A stretch of DNA of 64,000 nucleotides from Limnospira fusiformis SAG 85.79 (GTDB taxonomy: Bacteria > Cyanobacteriota > Cyanobacteriia > Cyanobacteriales > Microcoleaceae): NCBI RefSeq assembly GCF_012516315.1, contig NZ_CP051185.1:703459-767458 (forward strand), written 5' to 3'. Shown one piece after another: positions 27,523 through 38,462 of this stretch. Position numbers and translations under genes: made by a program. Within the stretch, counting starts at the first letter, position 1; every line of letters begins with the position of its first letter. The notes under the pieces are model-generated. The model had not been told where the DNA came from. It made no database searches and saw only the letters and a list, made by a program, of their open reading frames with translations.

Positions 27523-29361
27523 GTGCAACTTCAAACTAAAATTGCTGCCAAGCGTGCAACAGGTGCGTTTGCGCTCATTGATAGTCTTAAACGTCATGGC
27601 GTACAGCACATTTTTGGCTATCCTGGTGGAGCCATTCTCCCCATTTATGATGAACTGTATCGAGCCGAAGCCGAGGGCGATATACAGCATATCCTAGTTC
27701 GCCATGAACAGGGGGCATCCCACGCGGCGGATGGGTATGCCAGAGCTACCGGACGAGTGGGAGTGTGCTTTGGTACATCAGGACCAGGAGCCACTAACCT
27801 AGTGACTGGCATTGCCACCGCCCACATGGACTCTATACCAATGGTAATCATTACCGGACAGGTAGCGCGCCCCGCCATTGGTACGGATGCCTTCCAGGAA
27901 ACAGATATTTTCGGCATTACCCTACCGATAGTCAAACATTCCTATGTGGTTCGTGAACCGGGTGACATGGCTCGCATTGTCGCAGAAGCCTTCCATATTG
28001 CCAGCACAGGCCGTCCCGGTCCGGTACTCATAGACGTTCCCAAAGACGTAGGTTTGGAAGAATTTGACTATATTCCCGTTAATCCAGGAGAGGTTTCTCT
28101 ACCTGGCTATCGTCCCACGGTTAAAGGCAATGTTCGCCAAATCAACCAAGCCATTAAACTTATAGAAGAAGCAGAACGTCCCCTGATGTATGTCGGTGGT
28201 GGGGCGATTTCGGCCGGAGCCCATGCAGAAATTGCGGAATTGGCAGAGCTTTTTCAGATTCCGGTAACTACCACATTAATGGGGAAAGGATCTTTTGATG
28301 AAAAGCATCCCCTATCTGTGGGAATGTTGGGGATGCACGGAACAGCCTATGCTAACTTTGCTGTTAGTGAATGTGATTTGCTCATAGCTGTCGGGGCTAG
28401 GTTTGACGATCGCGTTACCGGGAAACTTGATGAATTTGCATCTAGGGCGAAGGTGATTCATATTGACATTGACCCGGCGGAAGTTGGTAAAAACCGGACC
28501 CCGGAAGTGCCAATTGTCGGAGATGTTCGCCAGGTGTTGATAGACCTGTTGCGCCGCTGCCGAGAAATTGGAGATGTCGGGAACGATAATCAAACTCAAT
28601 CGTGGTTAGAGCGGATTAACCGTTGGCGGGAAGATTATCCTCTGGTGGTTCCCTCTTATTCTGATAGCCTCTCTCCCCAAGAGGTGATCGCAGAATTAGG
28701 AAAAATGGCACCGGATGCGTACTATACCACGGATGTGGGTCAGCACCAAATGTGGGCGGCTCAATTTTTGAAAAATGGCCCCCGTCAGTGGATATCTAGC
28801 GCTGGGTTAGGAACTATGGGCTATGGTATCCCGTCGGCTATGGGAGCTAAAGTGGCTTTGAGCGATCGCGAGGTGATTTGTATTGCTGGGGATGCCAGTG
28901 TGCAAATGAACATCCAAGAACTCGGAACCATAGCACAATATGGCATAAATGTCAAGACCGTAATTATTAATAACGGTTGGCAAGGTATGGTCCGCCAGTG
29001 GCAACAAGCCTTTTATGGTGAGCGTTATTCGGCTTCTAACATGGAAATCGGAATGCCAGATTTTGAAATGTTAGCACGTTCCTATGGCGTAAAAGGCATG
29101 GTCGTTAAGAGTCGTGACGAATTACACCAAGCACTAGCAGAAATGTTGGCTTATGATGGTCCTGTGCTGATGGATGTTCATGTTACCAAGGATGAAAATT
29201 GTTATCCTATGGTAGCACCAGGAAGGAGTAATGCTCAGATGATAGGATTACCTGAACGCCGCCAGTTAGAAAAAGCGGTTGAGTTAATCTATTGCAGTAA
29301 TTGTGGCGCGAAAAATGTCGCGAGTAACAATTTCTGTCCTGAGTGCGGCACTAAACTATAA
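27523..29361 (+). CDS. ilvB: Acetolactate synthase large subunit with C-terminal zinc ribbon
   Basis: A 612-residue ThDP enzyme. It has the N-terminal [13 protein letters not shown] motif, R-H-E-Q-G-A with the catalytic Glu, and the ThDP-binding segment G-D-A-S...N-N near residue 455. The first committed step of Val/Leu/Ile synthesis is its known role. It starts with GTG at 27523, seven bases after AGGAG. The tail carries C591-x2-C594...C605-x2-C608, a zinc-ribbon-like extension absent from the enterobacterial enzyme. The regulatory subunit ilvN is not nearby. Confidence 0.95.
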   Translation: MQLQTKIAAKRATGAFALIDSLKRHGVQHIFGYPGGAILPIYDELYRAEAEGDIQHILVRHEQGASHAADGYARATGRVGVCFGTSGPGATNLVTGIATAHMDSIPMVIITGQVARPAIGTDAFQETDIFGITLPIVKHSYVVREPGDMARIVAEAFHIASTGRPGPVLIDVPKDVGLEEFDYIPVNPGEVSLPGYRPTVKGNVRQINQAIKLIEEAERPLMYVGGGAISAGAHAEIAELAELFQIPVTTTLMGKGSFDEKHPLSVGMLGMHGTAYANFAVSECDLLIAVGARFDDRVTGKLDEFASRAKVIHIDIDPAEVGKNRTPEVPIVGDVRQVLIDLLRRCREIGDVGNDNQTQSWLERINRWREDYPLVVPSYSDSLSPQEVIAELGKMAPDAYYTTDVGQHQMWAAQFLKNGPRQWISSAGLGTMGYGIPSAMGAKVALSDREVICIAGDASVQMNIQELGTIAQYGINVKTVIINNGWQGMVRQWQQAFYGERYSASNMEIGMPDFEMLARSYGVKGMVVKSRDELHQALAEMLAYDGPVLMDVHVTKDENCYPMVAPGRSNAQMIGLPERRQLEKAVELIYCSNCGAKNVASNNFCPECGTKL

Positions 29362-29424
29362 ACACTCCTCTATTACCTGTCAGACATCAGCAATGATTCG
29401 GTGGTGCTTTGATTAGTCGATAAG

Positions 29425-29452
29425 TAGAGACAGGGTTGGTCTTGTCTCTACT
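29425..29452. terminator. Hairpin downstream of ilvB
   Basis: GTAGAGACA (29425-29433) and TGTCTCTAC (29444-29452) form a perfect 9-bp stem between the convergent ilvB and membrane glycosyltransferase-like gene. Probably a terminator. Confidence 0.5.
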
Positions 29453-29497
29453 GTGTCAATTCTCGATGAGGGGTTATGCTGACACCTAGCAGTCAAA

Positions 29498-31318
29498 TTA
29501 ATAGGGAGAAGCGGTTAACCTCCCGTCGGAATAGAAAATCAGATGGTCAGCCAAATCTGGATTTTTTAAGAGTAGCTGATATTGGGTGGGTGCAAACTTA
29601 ATCACTTCGTAATCAAGAGTTTTTAAGGAATTTTTCGGCCAGGGTAAAAAGGAAGTTTCCGGGTTAGACAAGTTGAATTGATAAATCTCTGGGGTATCTT
29701 GTCTAATTAAAATTGTATCGTCCAATTCCCGTAAATTATGGTGCATGACTGTCTGAATGTTATTGGTGGTAAATTGTACCCTTTCAAAGGGTCCGTCACC
29801 GGGTTCGCGATTAAATGCGATCGCATATTTTTCACCTCCCCCAAATAGATACAAACCCTGTATTAAACCGGTCCGATAAATATAAGCACCCCGATAATTA
29901 TCAGGAATAGCAGTAATAATAGCGGGGAGATTAGGGTGATCTTGTAACATTCCCAAAAGAATATTTTGAGAAATGGAACCAGCCACCCGCCAATTTTGGT
30001 TCAAAGATTGAACAGTTAACCCAAAAATCAACAGTAAAATTGAGGAAACCACCAAAATCAGCCGGATATTCATACACAAACACGCTAGGACTACGGCTAG
30101 ATAAATTGACGCAAACCCAGAACCGAAATAGAGGTATCTTTCCCCTTGGGTATCTGTAATTGACACAAACACATTAATAGCAGGTAAAACCGCGACAAAA
30201 AAACTACCTGCTAAAAACAGCAGTAAAGGCGGGATACTTGGGTCGGGAGTGCGGCTTTTAAACAGTAAAGAAGTACAAGCCAAGGACAGGAGAACAATTA
30301 GCCAAAAAATCGATAACCACAGACTAAAACTAGAGTTAAAAATAGGGGGAAGAAAAGTTCTCGTTGGGTAGATAATCAAATTTTGGGCAATATGACCGAA
30401 ATCAAACCTTAAATGAATATCCTCGCCGTATCCCCCTACCAGTGTACCAATTTTGATAACTCTCCAGATAAAATAAACCGCCAAAACTGCCAAATATGGA
30501 ATAATTAAGCCTAGTCTTTTTTTCCACAATTTACCATCTTGTTTATGGGTAAAATAATGGTAAATTTCAAACAAAATAATCAACCCAGGAAAGGTGACGA
30601 GAGATTCCTTGGATAACACTGCCATAAAAAATAGGAGCAGGGATAATATATAAGGATATTTATATCGGGAATTTCTGCCGATTAAATAAGCGATAAAAGC
30701 GACAAACCCAAAAAAGCTAGAGATGACATCTGTGCGCGCGGAAATCCAGGAAACTGCTTCGGTGTGACTAGGAAGTAGTAAAAATACAAACCCGGAAATA
30801 TAGGGTAAAACTATTTTATAGTGGCGACGAATGGGAAAATTCCGAACTAATAAACTAGCAATCCAACCTACTGCTAAAGCATTGCTGAGATGGAATCCCA
30901 AATTAGTTAAATGATAACCGAGGGGATAGTTACCCCAAATTTGATAATCTAGGAAACTGATTAAACTCAGAACCGGACGAAAAAACAAGGATTGACCATG
31001 TTGTTGATTGACCCACAATCCCCAAGGGCCGACCTGTTGAAAGATGGCAATTAAAACTAAATCATCTGACAGAAAAAATGAGTTAATAATAGGATAATAA
31101 CAAACTATTCCGGCTAGAGCGATAATCACAACTAATATAGCCGGATAAATAATCAGCGATCGCCCTTGATTAATTTTGAACATTAAACTTAACTTTTCCC
31201 CAAATGATGAATTGAATATGCTCTCAGTATCAGTCTCGACCCCAGAGGCTGTCAAGGGATTGAGAATAACATAAAATCCTATCAATCCTATCAGTTGACC
31301 CTTAAATCTAGGAACCAA
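29498..31318 (-). CDS. GT-C-type multi-spanning membrane glycosyltransferase-like protein (606 aa)
   Basis: About ten to twelve hydrophobic segments. An early loop has S-D-D (the acidic pair typical of GT-C glycosyltransferases) followed by R-P-V-L-S-L and P-L-G-Y-H-L-T-N-L-G-F-H, a pattern of polyprenyl-phosphate-sugar-using enzymes. The last ~170 residues are soluble and probably periplasmic or lumenal. The M at 31183 is an alternative start that would remove 45 residues; the extra segment is hydrophobic. The acceptor is unknown. Confidence 0.75.
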   Translation of the reverse strand: MVPRFKGQLIGLIGFYVILNPLTASGVETDTESIFNSSFGEKLSLMFKINQGRSLIIYPAILVVIIALAGIVCYYPIINSFFLSDDLVLIAIFQQVGPWGLWVNQQHGQSLFFRPVLSLISFLDYQIWGNYPLGYHLTNLGFHLSNALAVGWIASLLVRNFPIRRHYKIVLPYISGFVFLLLPSHTEAVSWISARTDVISSFFGFVAFIAYLIGRNSRYKYPYILSLLLFFMAVLSKESLVTFPGLIILFEIYHYFTHKQDGKLWKKRLGLIIPYLAVLAVYFIWRVIKIGTLVGGYGEDIHLRFDFGHIAQNLIIYPTRTFLPPIFNSSFSLWLSIFWLIVLLSLACTSLLFKSRTPDPSIPPLLLFLAGSFFVAVLPAINVFVSITDTQGERYLYFGSGFASIYLAVVLACLCMNIRLILVVSSILLLIFGLTVQSLNQNWRVAGSISQNILLGMLQDHPNLPAIITAIPDNYRGAYIYRTGLIQGLYLFGGGEKYAIAFNREPGDGPFERVQFTTNNIQTVMHHNLRELDDTILIRQDTPEIYQFNLSNPETSFLPWPKNSLKTLDYEVIKFAPTQYQLLLKNPDLADHLIFYSDGRLTASPY

Positions 31319-31515
31319 ATAACCCCTAACTACGTCTAGCTAGGTCATGGCCATAATGATTAGCTGAGTGCTAATGAAAGGCGATCGCAAAACTTAAAAT
31401 ACCCTCATACCCTCCCAGACATCAACTCAAGACTTGAATTGTAGATCAAGGTTCCTCAGTTCCGGACGTGCTATCCTCCTCTGTGAGTGTGTGAACATCG
31501 AGAGGAGTGAATAAC

Positions 31516-32979
31516 ATGGTATCAACACCAGTCCCTTCCCAGAACATCAAACTATCCCGCCCAGTAGCAAATGCAGTCAACCCCGCCAAAACCCGTCCCG
31601 CATTTGGGGGGGAACTTCCTAGTAGTCCCCTATTTGGTACAGACGGCATTCGCGGGCGAGTCGGAGAACTTCTCAACGCGCCACTGGCGCTACAGGTAGG
31701 CTTTTGGGCCGGACAAATTCTCCGCCAGCAACAGGAAAATCTAGGGCCAGTCATCCTGGCACAAGATACCCGGATTTCGGGTAATATGTTAGCGATGGCC
31801 TTATCATCGGGGTTAACGGCAGCCGGACTAGAAGTATGGAATTTAGGAGTTTGTCCTACTCCGGGAGTAGCCTACCTCACCCAAACCTGTAAAGCTATGG
31901 GCGGGGTGATGATATCCGCCAGCCACAACCCCCCAGAAGATAACGGAATCAAATTTTTTGGCGCAGACGGCACAAAACTCTCCAGCGACCTCCAGAAGCA
32001 AATAGAAGCAGCCCTACGCGGGGCGGAAGCGTTCCCGGTTTATTCTGAGTCGTGTGGACAACATTACTACAGACCGGAATTAATCCAGAATTATGCTGAT
32101 TCGCTATATGGTCCCCTGCTACCAACTACTAACCTACAGGGAATGCGGGTTGTGTTGGATCTGGCTTGGGGTGCGGCGGTAAATATTGCCCCCCAAGTAT
32201 TTAGAGAAATGGGGGCGGAAGTAATTTGTTTACATGAGTCTCCCGACGGTCACAAAATTAATGTTAACTGTGGGTCTACGCACCTGGACCTACTCCGCCA
32301 AGCGGTTGTAGAACATCAAGCGGATTTAGGATTTGCTTTTGATGGGGACGCAGATCGGGTGTTAGCGGTCGATAGCCAGGGTCGTACCGTTGACGGGGAC
32401 TATATCCTATACTTCTGGGGTCAGACCCTCAGAAACGCGGAGCAACTGCCCCAGGATTTGATTATTTCTACGGTTATGGCAAACTTGGGATTTGAGAGAG
32501 CCTGGGAAAAACTGGGAGGAAAAATGATCCGCACCCCGGTGGGAGATCAGCACGTCCACAGCGAAATGAAGCGCACGGGATCTATGTTGGGGGGTGAACA
32601 GTCGGGCCATATCCTTTGTCATCACTACAGCATCACAGGAGATGGTCTACTGACAGCATTACACCTAGCAGCTTTAGTGAAGCGATCGCAAAAATCGCTC
32701 AACCAACTGGTGGATGATAGTTTCCTCACCTATCCTCAACTGTTACGAAATGTCAGAGTTGAGAACCCGGACAGCCGCCGTAATTGGAAAAACTGCGAAC
32801 CTCTACAAAATGCGATCGCTAATGCTGAAGCTGATATGGGGGATCAAGGTCGCATACTGGTGCGCGCTTCTGGTACTGAACCGCTGATCAGAGTTATGGT
32901 AGAAGCGGCTAACCCTAATCTGGTGCAATATTGGTGCGATCGCTTAGTGGGAGTGGTGCAACAATACTTAATTGCCTAA
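31516..32979 (+). CDS. glmM: Phosphoglucosamine mutase
   Basis: A 487-residue alpha-D-phosphohexomutase: F-G-T-D-G-I-R-G start, phosphoserine loop S-A-S-H-N-P-P, metal loop D-G-D-A-D-R, sugar loop G-G-E-Q-S-G-H and C-terminal phosphate loop R-A-S-G-T-E-P. It interconverts GlcN-6-P and GlcN-1-P for peptidoglycan and lipopolysaccharide precursors. GTG 31507 is possible, but ATG 31516 has AGGAG eight bases upstream and is preferred. The first ~30 residues before the conserved core are an unconserved extension. Confidence 0.94.
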   Translation: MVSTPVPSQNIKLSRPVANAVNPAKTRPAFGGELPSSPLFGTDGIRGRVGELLNAPLALQVGFWAGQILRQQQENLGPVILAQDTRISGNMLAMALSSGLTAAGLEVWNLGVCPTPGVAYLTQTCKAMGGVMISASHNPPEDNGIKFFGADGTKLSSDLQKQIEAALRGAEAFPVYSESCGQHYYRPELIQNYADSLYGPLLPTTNLQGMRVVLDLAWGAAVNIAPQVFREMGAEVICLHESPDGHKINVNCGSTHLDLLRQAVVEHQADLGFAFDGDADRVLAVDSQGRTVDGDYILYFWGQTLRNAEQLPQDLIISTVMANLGFERAWEKLGGKMIRTPVGDQHVHSEMKRTGSMLGGEQSGHILCHHYSITGDGLLTALHLAALVKRSQKSLNQLVDDSFLTYPQLLRNVRVENPDSRRNWKNCEPLQNAIANAEADMGDQGRILVRASGTEPLIRVMVEAANPNLVQYWCDRLVGVVQQYLIA

Positions 32980-33135
32980 TCTCTCCTCATGATGGGGATA
33001 ACAGGGCGGATCAGATTCGGCAGTCCCCTAGTTGTTGGTATATAATTTGGATTAGCGTGACCAACCAAGGCGGTTTTTAGTCGGGGAGCAAGTTACAAAT
33101 GCCTAGTTACTGCCCAACTTAGAATTGAACCCAAA

Positions 33136-34764
33136 ATGGCATCTAAGACTAAATCTAAAAAAAAGAAGTCCCGGAAAAAAAACTCCAAACAACAGCAGAA
33201 AAAGCCGACCCTAACTAAAGCCCAACTTAAAGCTAAACAGCGCCAGTTTGCTAAAGACGTTAAAGCTGTTCTAGGCACTGTAATTCCCACTCTAATTGTT
33301 GGTGCGATCGTTGGGGTGGCTCTGTTTTTCGTCAAAGATGAAAAACTCGCCATTGCTGGTGGTGGTGGCATATTAGTCTTGGTTCTGTGCTATAAATACC
33401 CCCGCCATGGTCTGTGGGGTTTCCTAATCTATATGCCCTTCTCTGGAACTATTACTTACTGGATTGGGGGCGGAAATGTCATATTTCAGCTTGCCAAAGA
33501 TGGCTTTTATTTTCCAGCCTTAGCTTCTATGTATAAAGACTGGAAAAGTAAAGGACTCCCTATCATTATTCCCAAGGCTATTAAACAACCTTTGCTCATT
33601 CTTTTGGGTTTTTGTATTCTCACCATCATTTGTGTGAATGGCTTGCAACAACTTGACCCCAGACCGGGCGATAAACCCATAGCTATGGGAATTTTGGGTT
33701 TAAAGGTATTTATGGGTTATATTCCACTAATGACCTGTGCCTACTACCACATTAGAGACAAAAAAGATTTGCTGTTTCTCACTCGCCTGACTCTAATACT
33801 GGCAATTATCTGTTGCCTTTTGGGGATGGTACAATACCAATTTCTTGCTAGTGGTCGCTGTCAAGGAACTGACCATCTGACAGGGGATGATCTGTTTCAA
33901 GCAACCATCGAGTATAAGTGTTTCGTAGGCGGTTCTTTAGTTTTTAGCCCCTCCCAAAATATGATCCGACTTCCGGGAACCTTTGTCGCTCCTTGGCAGT
34001 GGGCTTGGTTTTTAATTGCTAACGCATTTTTTACCTTTGCTACAGCCTTTAGTGATCCATCAGGGAAATGGCGTATAACCGGATTAATTGGCATGGCATT
34101 AGTATTTGTTAATGCTGTGATTTCTGGACAGCGTATTGCCTTAGCATTAGTGCCAGTCGTGACAATTATTCTACTGGTTCTCACTGGACAAATTGCTAAT
34201 CTAAAGCGCTTTATTCCTATTGCTGGAGGTCTCGGATTACTTTTGAGTATAGTCATGATTACTAACCCAGAAGTAATTCAGGAAAGAGTTGATAGTTTTG
34301 TCAGTCGATGGAATGCTTCCCCCCCCACTGGCTTTATTTCTGACCAGTTTGATCACAGCAGTGGTGGACAACAGGGAATCTTTGGTAATGGTCTAGGACG
34401 GGCGACTAACTCGGCTCGTGTTTTTGGCAGAACTCGATTGATTGAAACTTACTATCCTAAACTCATTTATGAAATTGGACCTCTAGGGACTATCGCCTTT
34501 CTATTTTTTGTAACTGTGATTACTTTCACAGCTTTTAAAACTTACCGTTCCGTTAAAGACAAAAGTATCCGCAGTTTTGGGGCTTCTTTCTGGGTGTTTG
34601 TTTTGGTGATTAGTTACAACACCTATTATTATCCCCTCGATGTTGACCCGGTAGCGGTTTATTATTGGTACTTTGCTGGGGTTATCTATAAATTACCAGA
34701 AATTGATAAGCAAGAAATTAAACGACTCATAGAAGAAGGAGAATTAGATGAAGATGAAATCTAA
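33136..34764 (+). CDS. O-antigen ligase-like membrane protein, possibly HpsL-like (542 aa)
   Basis: The first 40 residues are Lys/Ser-rich and basic, then about ten hydrophobic helices with a large external loop near residues 235-285. The topology is that of O-antigen ligase/polymerase-type proteins. A similar Lys-rich N-terminus and gene order with a glycosyltransferase is known from hormogonium polysaccharide (hps) loci, where such proteins help export the motility polysaccharide. That assignment is from memory and tentative. The following glycosyltransferase is on the same strand, after about 285 bases. Confidence 0.65.
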   Translation: MASKTKSKKKKSRKKNSKQQQKKPTLTKAQLKAKQRQFAKDVKAVLGTVIPTLIVGAIVGVALFFVKDEKLAIAGGGGILVLVLCYKYPRHGLWGFLIYMPFSGTITYWIGGGNVIFQLAKDGFYFPALASMYKDWKSKGLPIIIPKAIKQPLLILLGFCILTIICVNGLQQLDPRPGDKPIAMGILGLKVFMGYIPLMTCAYYHIRDKKDLLFLTRLTLILAIICCLLGMVQYQFLASGRCQGTDHLTGDDLFQATIEYKCFVGGSLVFSPSQNMIRLPGTFVAPWQWAWFLIANAFFTFATAFSDPSGKWRITGLIGMALVFVNAVISGQRIALALVPVVTIILLVLTGQIANLKRFIPIAGGLGLLLSIVMITNPEVIQERVDSFVSRWNASPPTGFISDQFDHSSGGQQGIFGNGLGRATNSARVFGRTRLIETYYPKLIYEIGPLGTIAFLFFVTVITFTAFKTYRSVKDKSIRSFGASFWVFVLVISYNTYYYPLDVDPVAVYYWYFAGVIYKLPEIDKQEIKRLIEEGELDEDEI

Positions 34765-35048
34765 TATATAACAATCTTTTGATGAAAAACTTATCAAAAA
34801 CTGGCAAGCATGATTAATAAATGCCTGGGAACACAGCCACAATTATTCCCCAAACACCTGGTGGTCTAGTTGGGTGTCTCCTGGTCTCTCAATTAGCTTT
34901 TTTGCCACAGTTAGGATAAACTATATTTATGGTATAGCACGGGTGAGCTGTTGATTAACTACGGCTTATTTAAGCCGTGGGAATATGCAATATCAATCAT
35001 TAACCTTTACCCTCGACCTAATTAGCAAACAACAGGCAATTGATAGCC

Positions 35049-36212
35049 ATGAAAATTATTGTCGCTAGTCACACTTATATTGTTGACCTCAACCGGGAGA
35101 AACTGCGGGTTTTAGCTAACCTTGAACCTGGTATTGAGGTGATCGTGGTTGTACCTCGTCTTTGGAACCCTGGCGGTGTCCAAAGTGAGCGGGTTAAATC
35201 TGAACCTGTGGATGAGGGGAATTTTCAGGTGGTTCCTATATCTAACCTCAGTCAAAATAACCAAGGTTTGCTCACTTTTGGTCTGGATCTAATTCCTCTG
35301 TTACAATCGTTTAAGCCTGATATTATCCAAGTAGAACAAGGGGCAAAAGCCTTAACATTTGCTGAATTTATTACTCTGAATAAACTGCTAGGAATAGGCG
35401 CTAAAAATGTGTTTTTTACCTGGTGGAATTTACCATATACTCTCAAATTTCCCGTGTCGCTACTGGAACAATATAACCTAGGTAACACTGATGGTATTAT
35501 TGTAGGAAACCAGGATGGGGCGGAAATTTTGCGCGACCATGGATATCAAGGACCGATGGAGGTGATGCCCCAATTAGGAGTCGATGAAACCCTATTTAAA
35601 CCGGAACCCCAACCAGAATTAAGGGCGGAACTAGGCATTGAACCCGATACGTTTGTGGTAGGGTTCGTTGGTCGGTTTGTGGAAGAAAAAGGACTCATCA
35701 CCCTAGCTAAAGCATTAGCTCAGGTTAAACATCACCCTTGGAAATGGTTACTACTAGGGCGGGGAGAGTTGCGATCGCCACTTTTAGACCTAGCCCAAGA
35801 ATTAGGCATTCAAGATAGGCTAATTATCGTTGAAAGTGTTGTCCATGACCGGGTTTGGCAATATATCAACGTCATGAATACCCTAGTTTTACCCTCAGAA
35901 ACTACCTACAAATTTAAAACCCTAACTTCCGTGGGTTGGAAAGAACAATTTGGCCACGTTCTCATCGAAGCTATGGCTTGCCAAGTTCCCCTAATTGGTT
36001 CAGACTCTGGGGAAATTCCCTATGTAATTGACCAAGCTGGGTTAGTCTTCCCCGAAGGGAACCCCGAAGCCCTAGCCGACTGCCTCGAAAAGTTAATCAG
36101 TAACCCAGACCTTACCCAAGAGCTAGGTCAACGGGGATATGAGCGCGCCCAGTCCTGCTACACTAACCACGCCCTAGCCAAGCAACAGCTAGAATTCTAT
36201 AAACAACTTTAA
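35049..36212 (+). CDS. Family 4 glycosyltransferase (GT-B)
   Basis: A 387-residue GT-B protein. The C-terminal Rossmann half has G-F-V-G-R-F-V-E-E-K-G-L, E-Q-F-G-H-V-L-I-E-A-M-A-C-Q-V-P and G-S-D-S-G-E-I-P, the nucleotide-sugar site of GT4 enzymes. TTG 35040 could add three residues, but ATG 35049 gives the natural M-K-I-I-V-A-S-H start. Together with the upstream O-antigen ligase-like protein it likely makes an exopolysaccharide, possibly the hormogonium or sheath polysaccharide. Confidence 0.88.
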   Translation: MKIIVASHTYIVDLNREKLRVLANLEPGIEVIVVVPRLWNPGGVQSERVKSEPVDEGNFQVVPISNLSQNNQGLLTFGLDLIPLLQSFKPDIIQVEQGAKALTFAEFITLNKLLGIGAKNVFFTWWNLPYTLKFPVSLLEQYNLGNTDGIIVGNQDGAEILRDHGYQGPMEVMPQLGVDETLFKPEPQPELRAELGIEPDTFVVGFVGRFVEEKGLITLAKALAQVKHHPWKWLLLGRGELRSPLLDLAQELGIQDRLIIVESVVHDRVWQYINVMNTLVLPSETTYKFKTLTSVGWKEQFGHVLIEAMACQVPLIGSDSGEIPYVIDQAGLVFPEGNPEALADCLEKLISNPDLTQELGQRGYERAQSCYTNHALAKQQLEFYKQL

Positions 36213-36528
36213 CTCCAGGAAAATGCAGTATTTGCCAAGGACACAGGTTCCGCCATAGAAATTGGTAGTCTAAAATACCGATTTCTCTACAGTTACCCCT
36301 AATATTAGAAAGCGATCGCATTATGAAACCACCACTGGCAGCCCCAAATCCTTTCCGCGCTCTCAAGATTACTGACCAAAGCACTAACCAGACCATAAAC
36401 TAGCCAAAGGCATATCTGAATGATTGTTTCAAGTTTATATTTAAGCTGCTGGGAATCAAATATTCACACTCAGAATATGTGGTCAAAGCCTGAGTGAGCA
36501 ACTGCCAATAAACTGTGTACGGGAGTTT
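36213..36528. other. Intergenic region, nothing recognised
   Basis: This 316-base stretch between the glycosyltransferase and GNAT genes contains one HIP1-like octamer and no convincing gene, RNA or terminator. Confidence 0.4.
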
Positions 36529-37032
36529 ATGGAGAATAACTTGAAAATTCGTGATGCACTCGAAAACGATTTACCCCAAATTATCGAAATTTACAATTTA
36601 GCCGTTCCCCAAAAAATCGCCACGGCTGACCTAGAGCCAATTTCCGTTGAGAGTCGGTTAGGCTGGTATCGGGAATGTCAGTCAGCCCAACGTCCCCTAT
36701 GGGTGGTGGAAATTGGCGATCGCATAATTGGATGGTTGAGCTTTCAAGCCTTTAAGAAGCGAGCCGCCTATGATGCCAGTGCTGAACTGAGTATCTACAT
36801 CCACACCGACTATCAGGGACAGGGAATTGGCAAAAAACTACTCTATCAAGCCATAGAAGAAGGGCCAAAGTTTGGCTGTGAAACTCTACTGGCTCTAATT
36901 TTTGCCCATAACCAACCCAGCCTGAAACTCTTTGACAGTTTTGGCTTTCAACAATGGGGTTATCTCCCACAGATAGCTGTCATTGATGGAGTCAAACGGG
37001 ATTTAGTGATTATGGGGCTGCACTTGTGTTGA
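36529..37032 (+). CDS. GNAT-family N-acetyltransferase
   Basis: A 167-residue GNAT protein of the phosphinothricin acetyltransferase-like group. It has the acetyl-CoA pyrophosphate loop Q-G-Q-G-I-G-K near residue 100 and the N-x-x-S-x-x-L-F-x-x-x-G-F motif near the end. The substrate is unknown. It overlaps the convergent alpha/beta-hydrolase by 30 bases. Confidence 0.88.
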   Translation: MENNLKIRDALENDLPQIIEIYNLAVPQKIATADLEPISVESRLGWYRECQSAQRPLWVVEIGDRIIGWLSFQAFKKRAAYDASAELSIYIHTDYQGQGIGKKLLYQAIEEGPKFGCETLLALIFAHNQPSLKLFDSFGFQQWGYLPQIAVIDGVKRDLVIMGLHLC

Positions 37033-37881
37033 GCCATGTTGAGCCAGAATATCCCGTAAGTGACCAACCACTTGCTCAGGCTGTTCGATCATGGCTAAAT
37101 GTCCACAATTAGCAAGTTCAATCACATTTTGATAGCCACTGCGAAACAGATGATGAAAACTAGCCAGGTGGCGAACATATTGAGGTTCCATGATCTGATC
37201 GCACATTCCTGCCAAAAAATACACAGGCTGCTGTAATTGAGCCACCACTTGGGGGAGGCGATGCACTTCTGTCTCCGTAGTCGAATCCAATAAAGCACCT
37301 AAGGCCGCCTCTGGGTCCGCCATCACAAAATCAATTAATCGCTGGCGGCCCCATTCCCTAGAAACCGGACTAGCGACTTGCGCCCTGGTAAACAGCAAAT
37401 CAATTAGAGGTAGGCAACAAAGCCATCGCGGACGAAACTTGACAATTTGTTCCCCTGTGACTCGGAAACGCTCAAATTCCTCTTTTAGGTAAATACCACC
37501 ACCAGCATTCACGCAAACCACCCCCGCAATGCGATCACTCAATTGCTGTGCCGCTAATAGTGCGATCGTCCCCCCTAAAGAATGTCCCACAAGCCAAGCC
37601 TTAGAGATATTTAACTCCTCGAGTAATATCCCTAAATCCTGAGCATAAGAAGCCGGAGCATAGTCACAAGAATATGGATGGCGACTGGCTAACTGAGAAT
37701 CGCCAAACCCTCGCAAGTCATAGCATAAGCACTGATACTGAGGTTTTAGGCGATCGATTACAGGTTGCCAATACCGACGACTCAGCAGCCAGCCATGAAT
37801 AAATACAACAACATTGGACCCATCTATTGGCTCCGTCAGATCATAGGCGTGTCCAACGCTGTGGATTTTAATAGTTGCCAT
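37003..37881 (-). CDS. Alpha/beta-hydrolase
   Basis: A 292-residue hydrolase with H-G-W-L-L-S-R-R-Y-W, nucleophile elbow G-H-S-L-G-G (Ser about residue 103), a D in G-M-C-D-Q-I and C-terminal C-G-H. It is similar in layout to the hydrolase at 24498-25397. ATG 37881 (M-A-T-I) is preferred over ATG 37890 because AGGA is about eight bases upstream. The substrate is unknown. It is the last cellular gene before the mobile-element block. Confidence 0.87.
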   Translation of the reverse strand: MATIKIHSVGHAYDLTEPIDGSNVVVFIHGWLLSRRYWQPVIDRLKPQYQCLCYDLRGFGDSQLASRHPYSCDYAPASYAQDLGILLEELNISKAWLVGHSLGGTIALLAAQQLSDRIAGVVCVNAGGGIYLKEEFERFRVTGEQIVKFRPRWLCCLPLIDLLFTRAQVASPVSREWGRQRLIDFVMADPEAALGALLDSTTETEVHRLPQVVAQLQQPVYFLAGMCDQIMEPQYVRHLASFHHLFRSGYQNVIELANCGHLAMIEQPEQVVGHLRDILAQHGSTQVQPHNH

Positions 37882-38462
37882 AGATAACATCCTACTCTGA
37901 ATCCGTCACCAGCTAAAAACTTGCGTACTAAGCAGATGATTCCCCTATAATTGACATAATTAGGGGTCGAGAGAGATGTCACCATCTCCCCCTCCCATTC
38001 AGAACCGCACGTGAGAGTTTCCCCTCATACGGCTCCTAGTCTGATTGTTCCATTGTTATGGACACAGCGTTGGCGTTATCTAACGCCGTCTTATCATCGT
38101 GGCAGTGGCGGTGCAGTAGCTGAAGATTCTTGTATTCATCCTTTCCACCGTGGCTTCGAGCTACAATGTGGTCTACTTCAACTAGGTCTGATGGGGTAAA
38201 GTATTGCCCACACCAGGTACACCTGCCTTTTTGCTTTTTGAGTAGTTTGGCTACCTTTGCTGGCGTGTCGATTGCTTGTCCTTTTCTGGTTGCCCAGTAA
38301 GTCCAATTTCCGTCATAAAGTGTTGCTTCGGGGCGCACTAGGGTATGTCTGACAATCGGCGTGTAGTTATGTTTCCACAACTGATGACCGTCCTCGGTTT
38401 GGAATAACCAAGTTTCATGCCTTTCTTTCCCATTACTGAGCTTGACCGTTCCGGGTCTAAAG

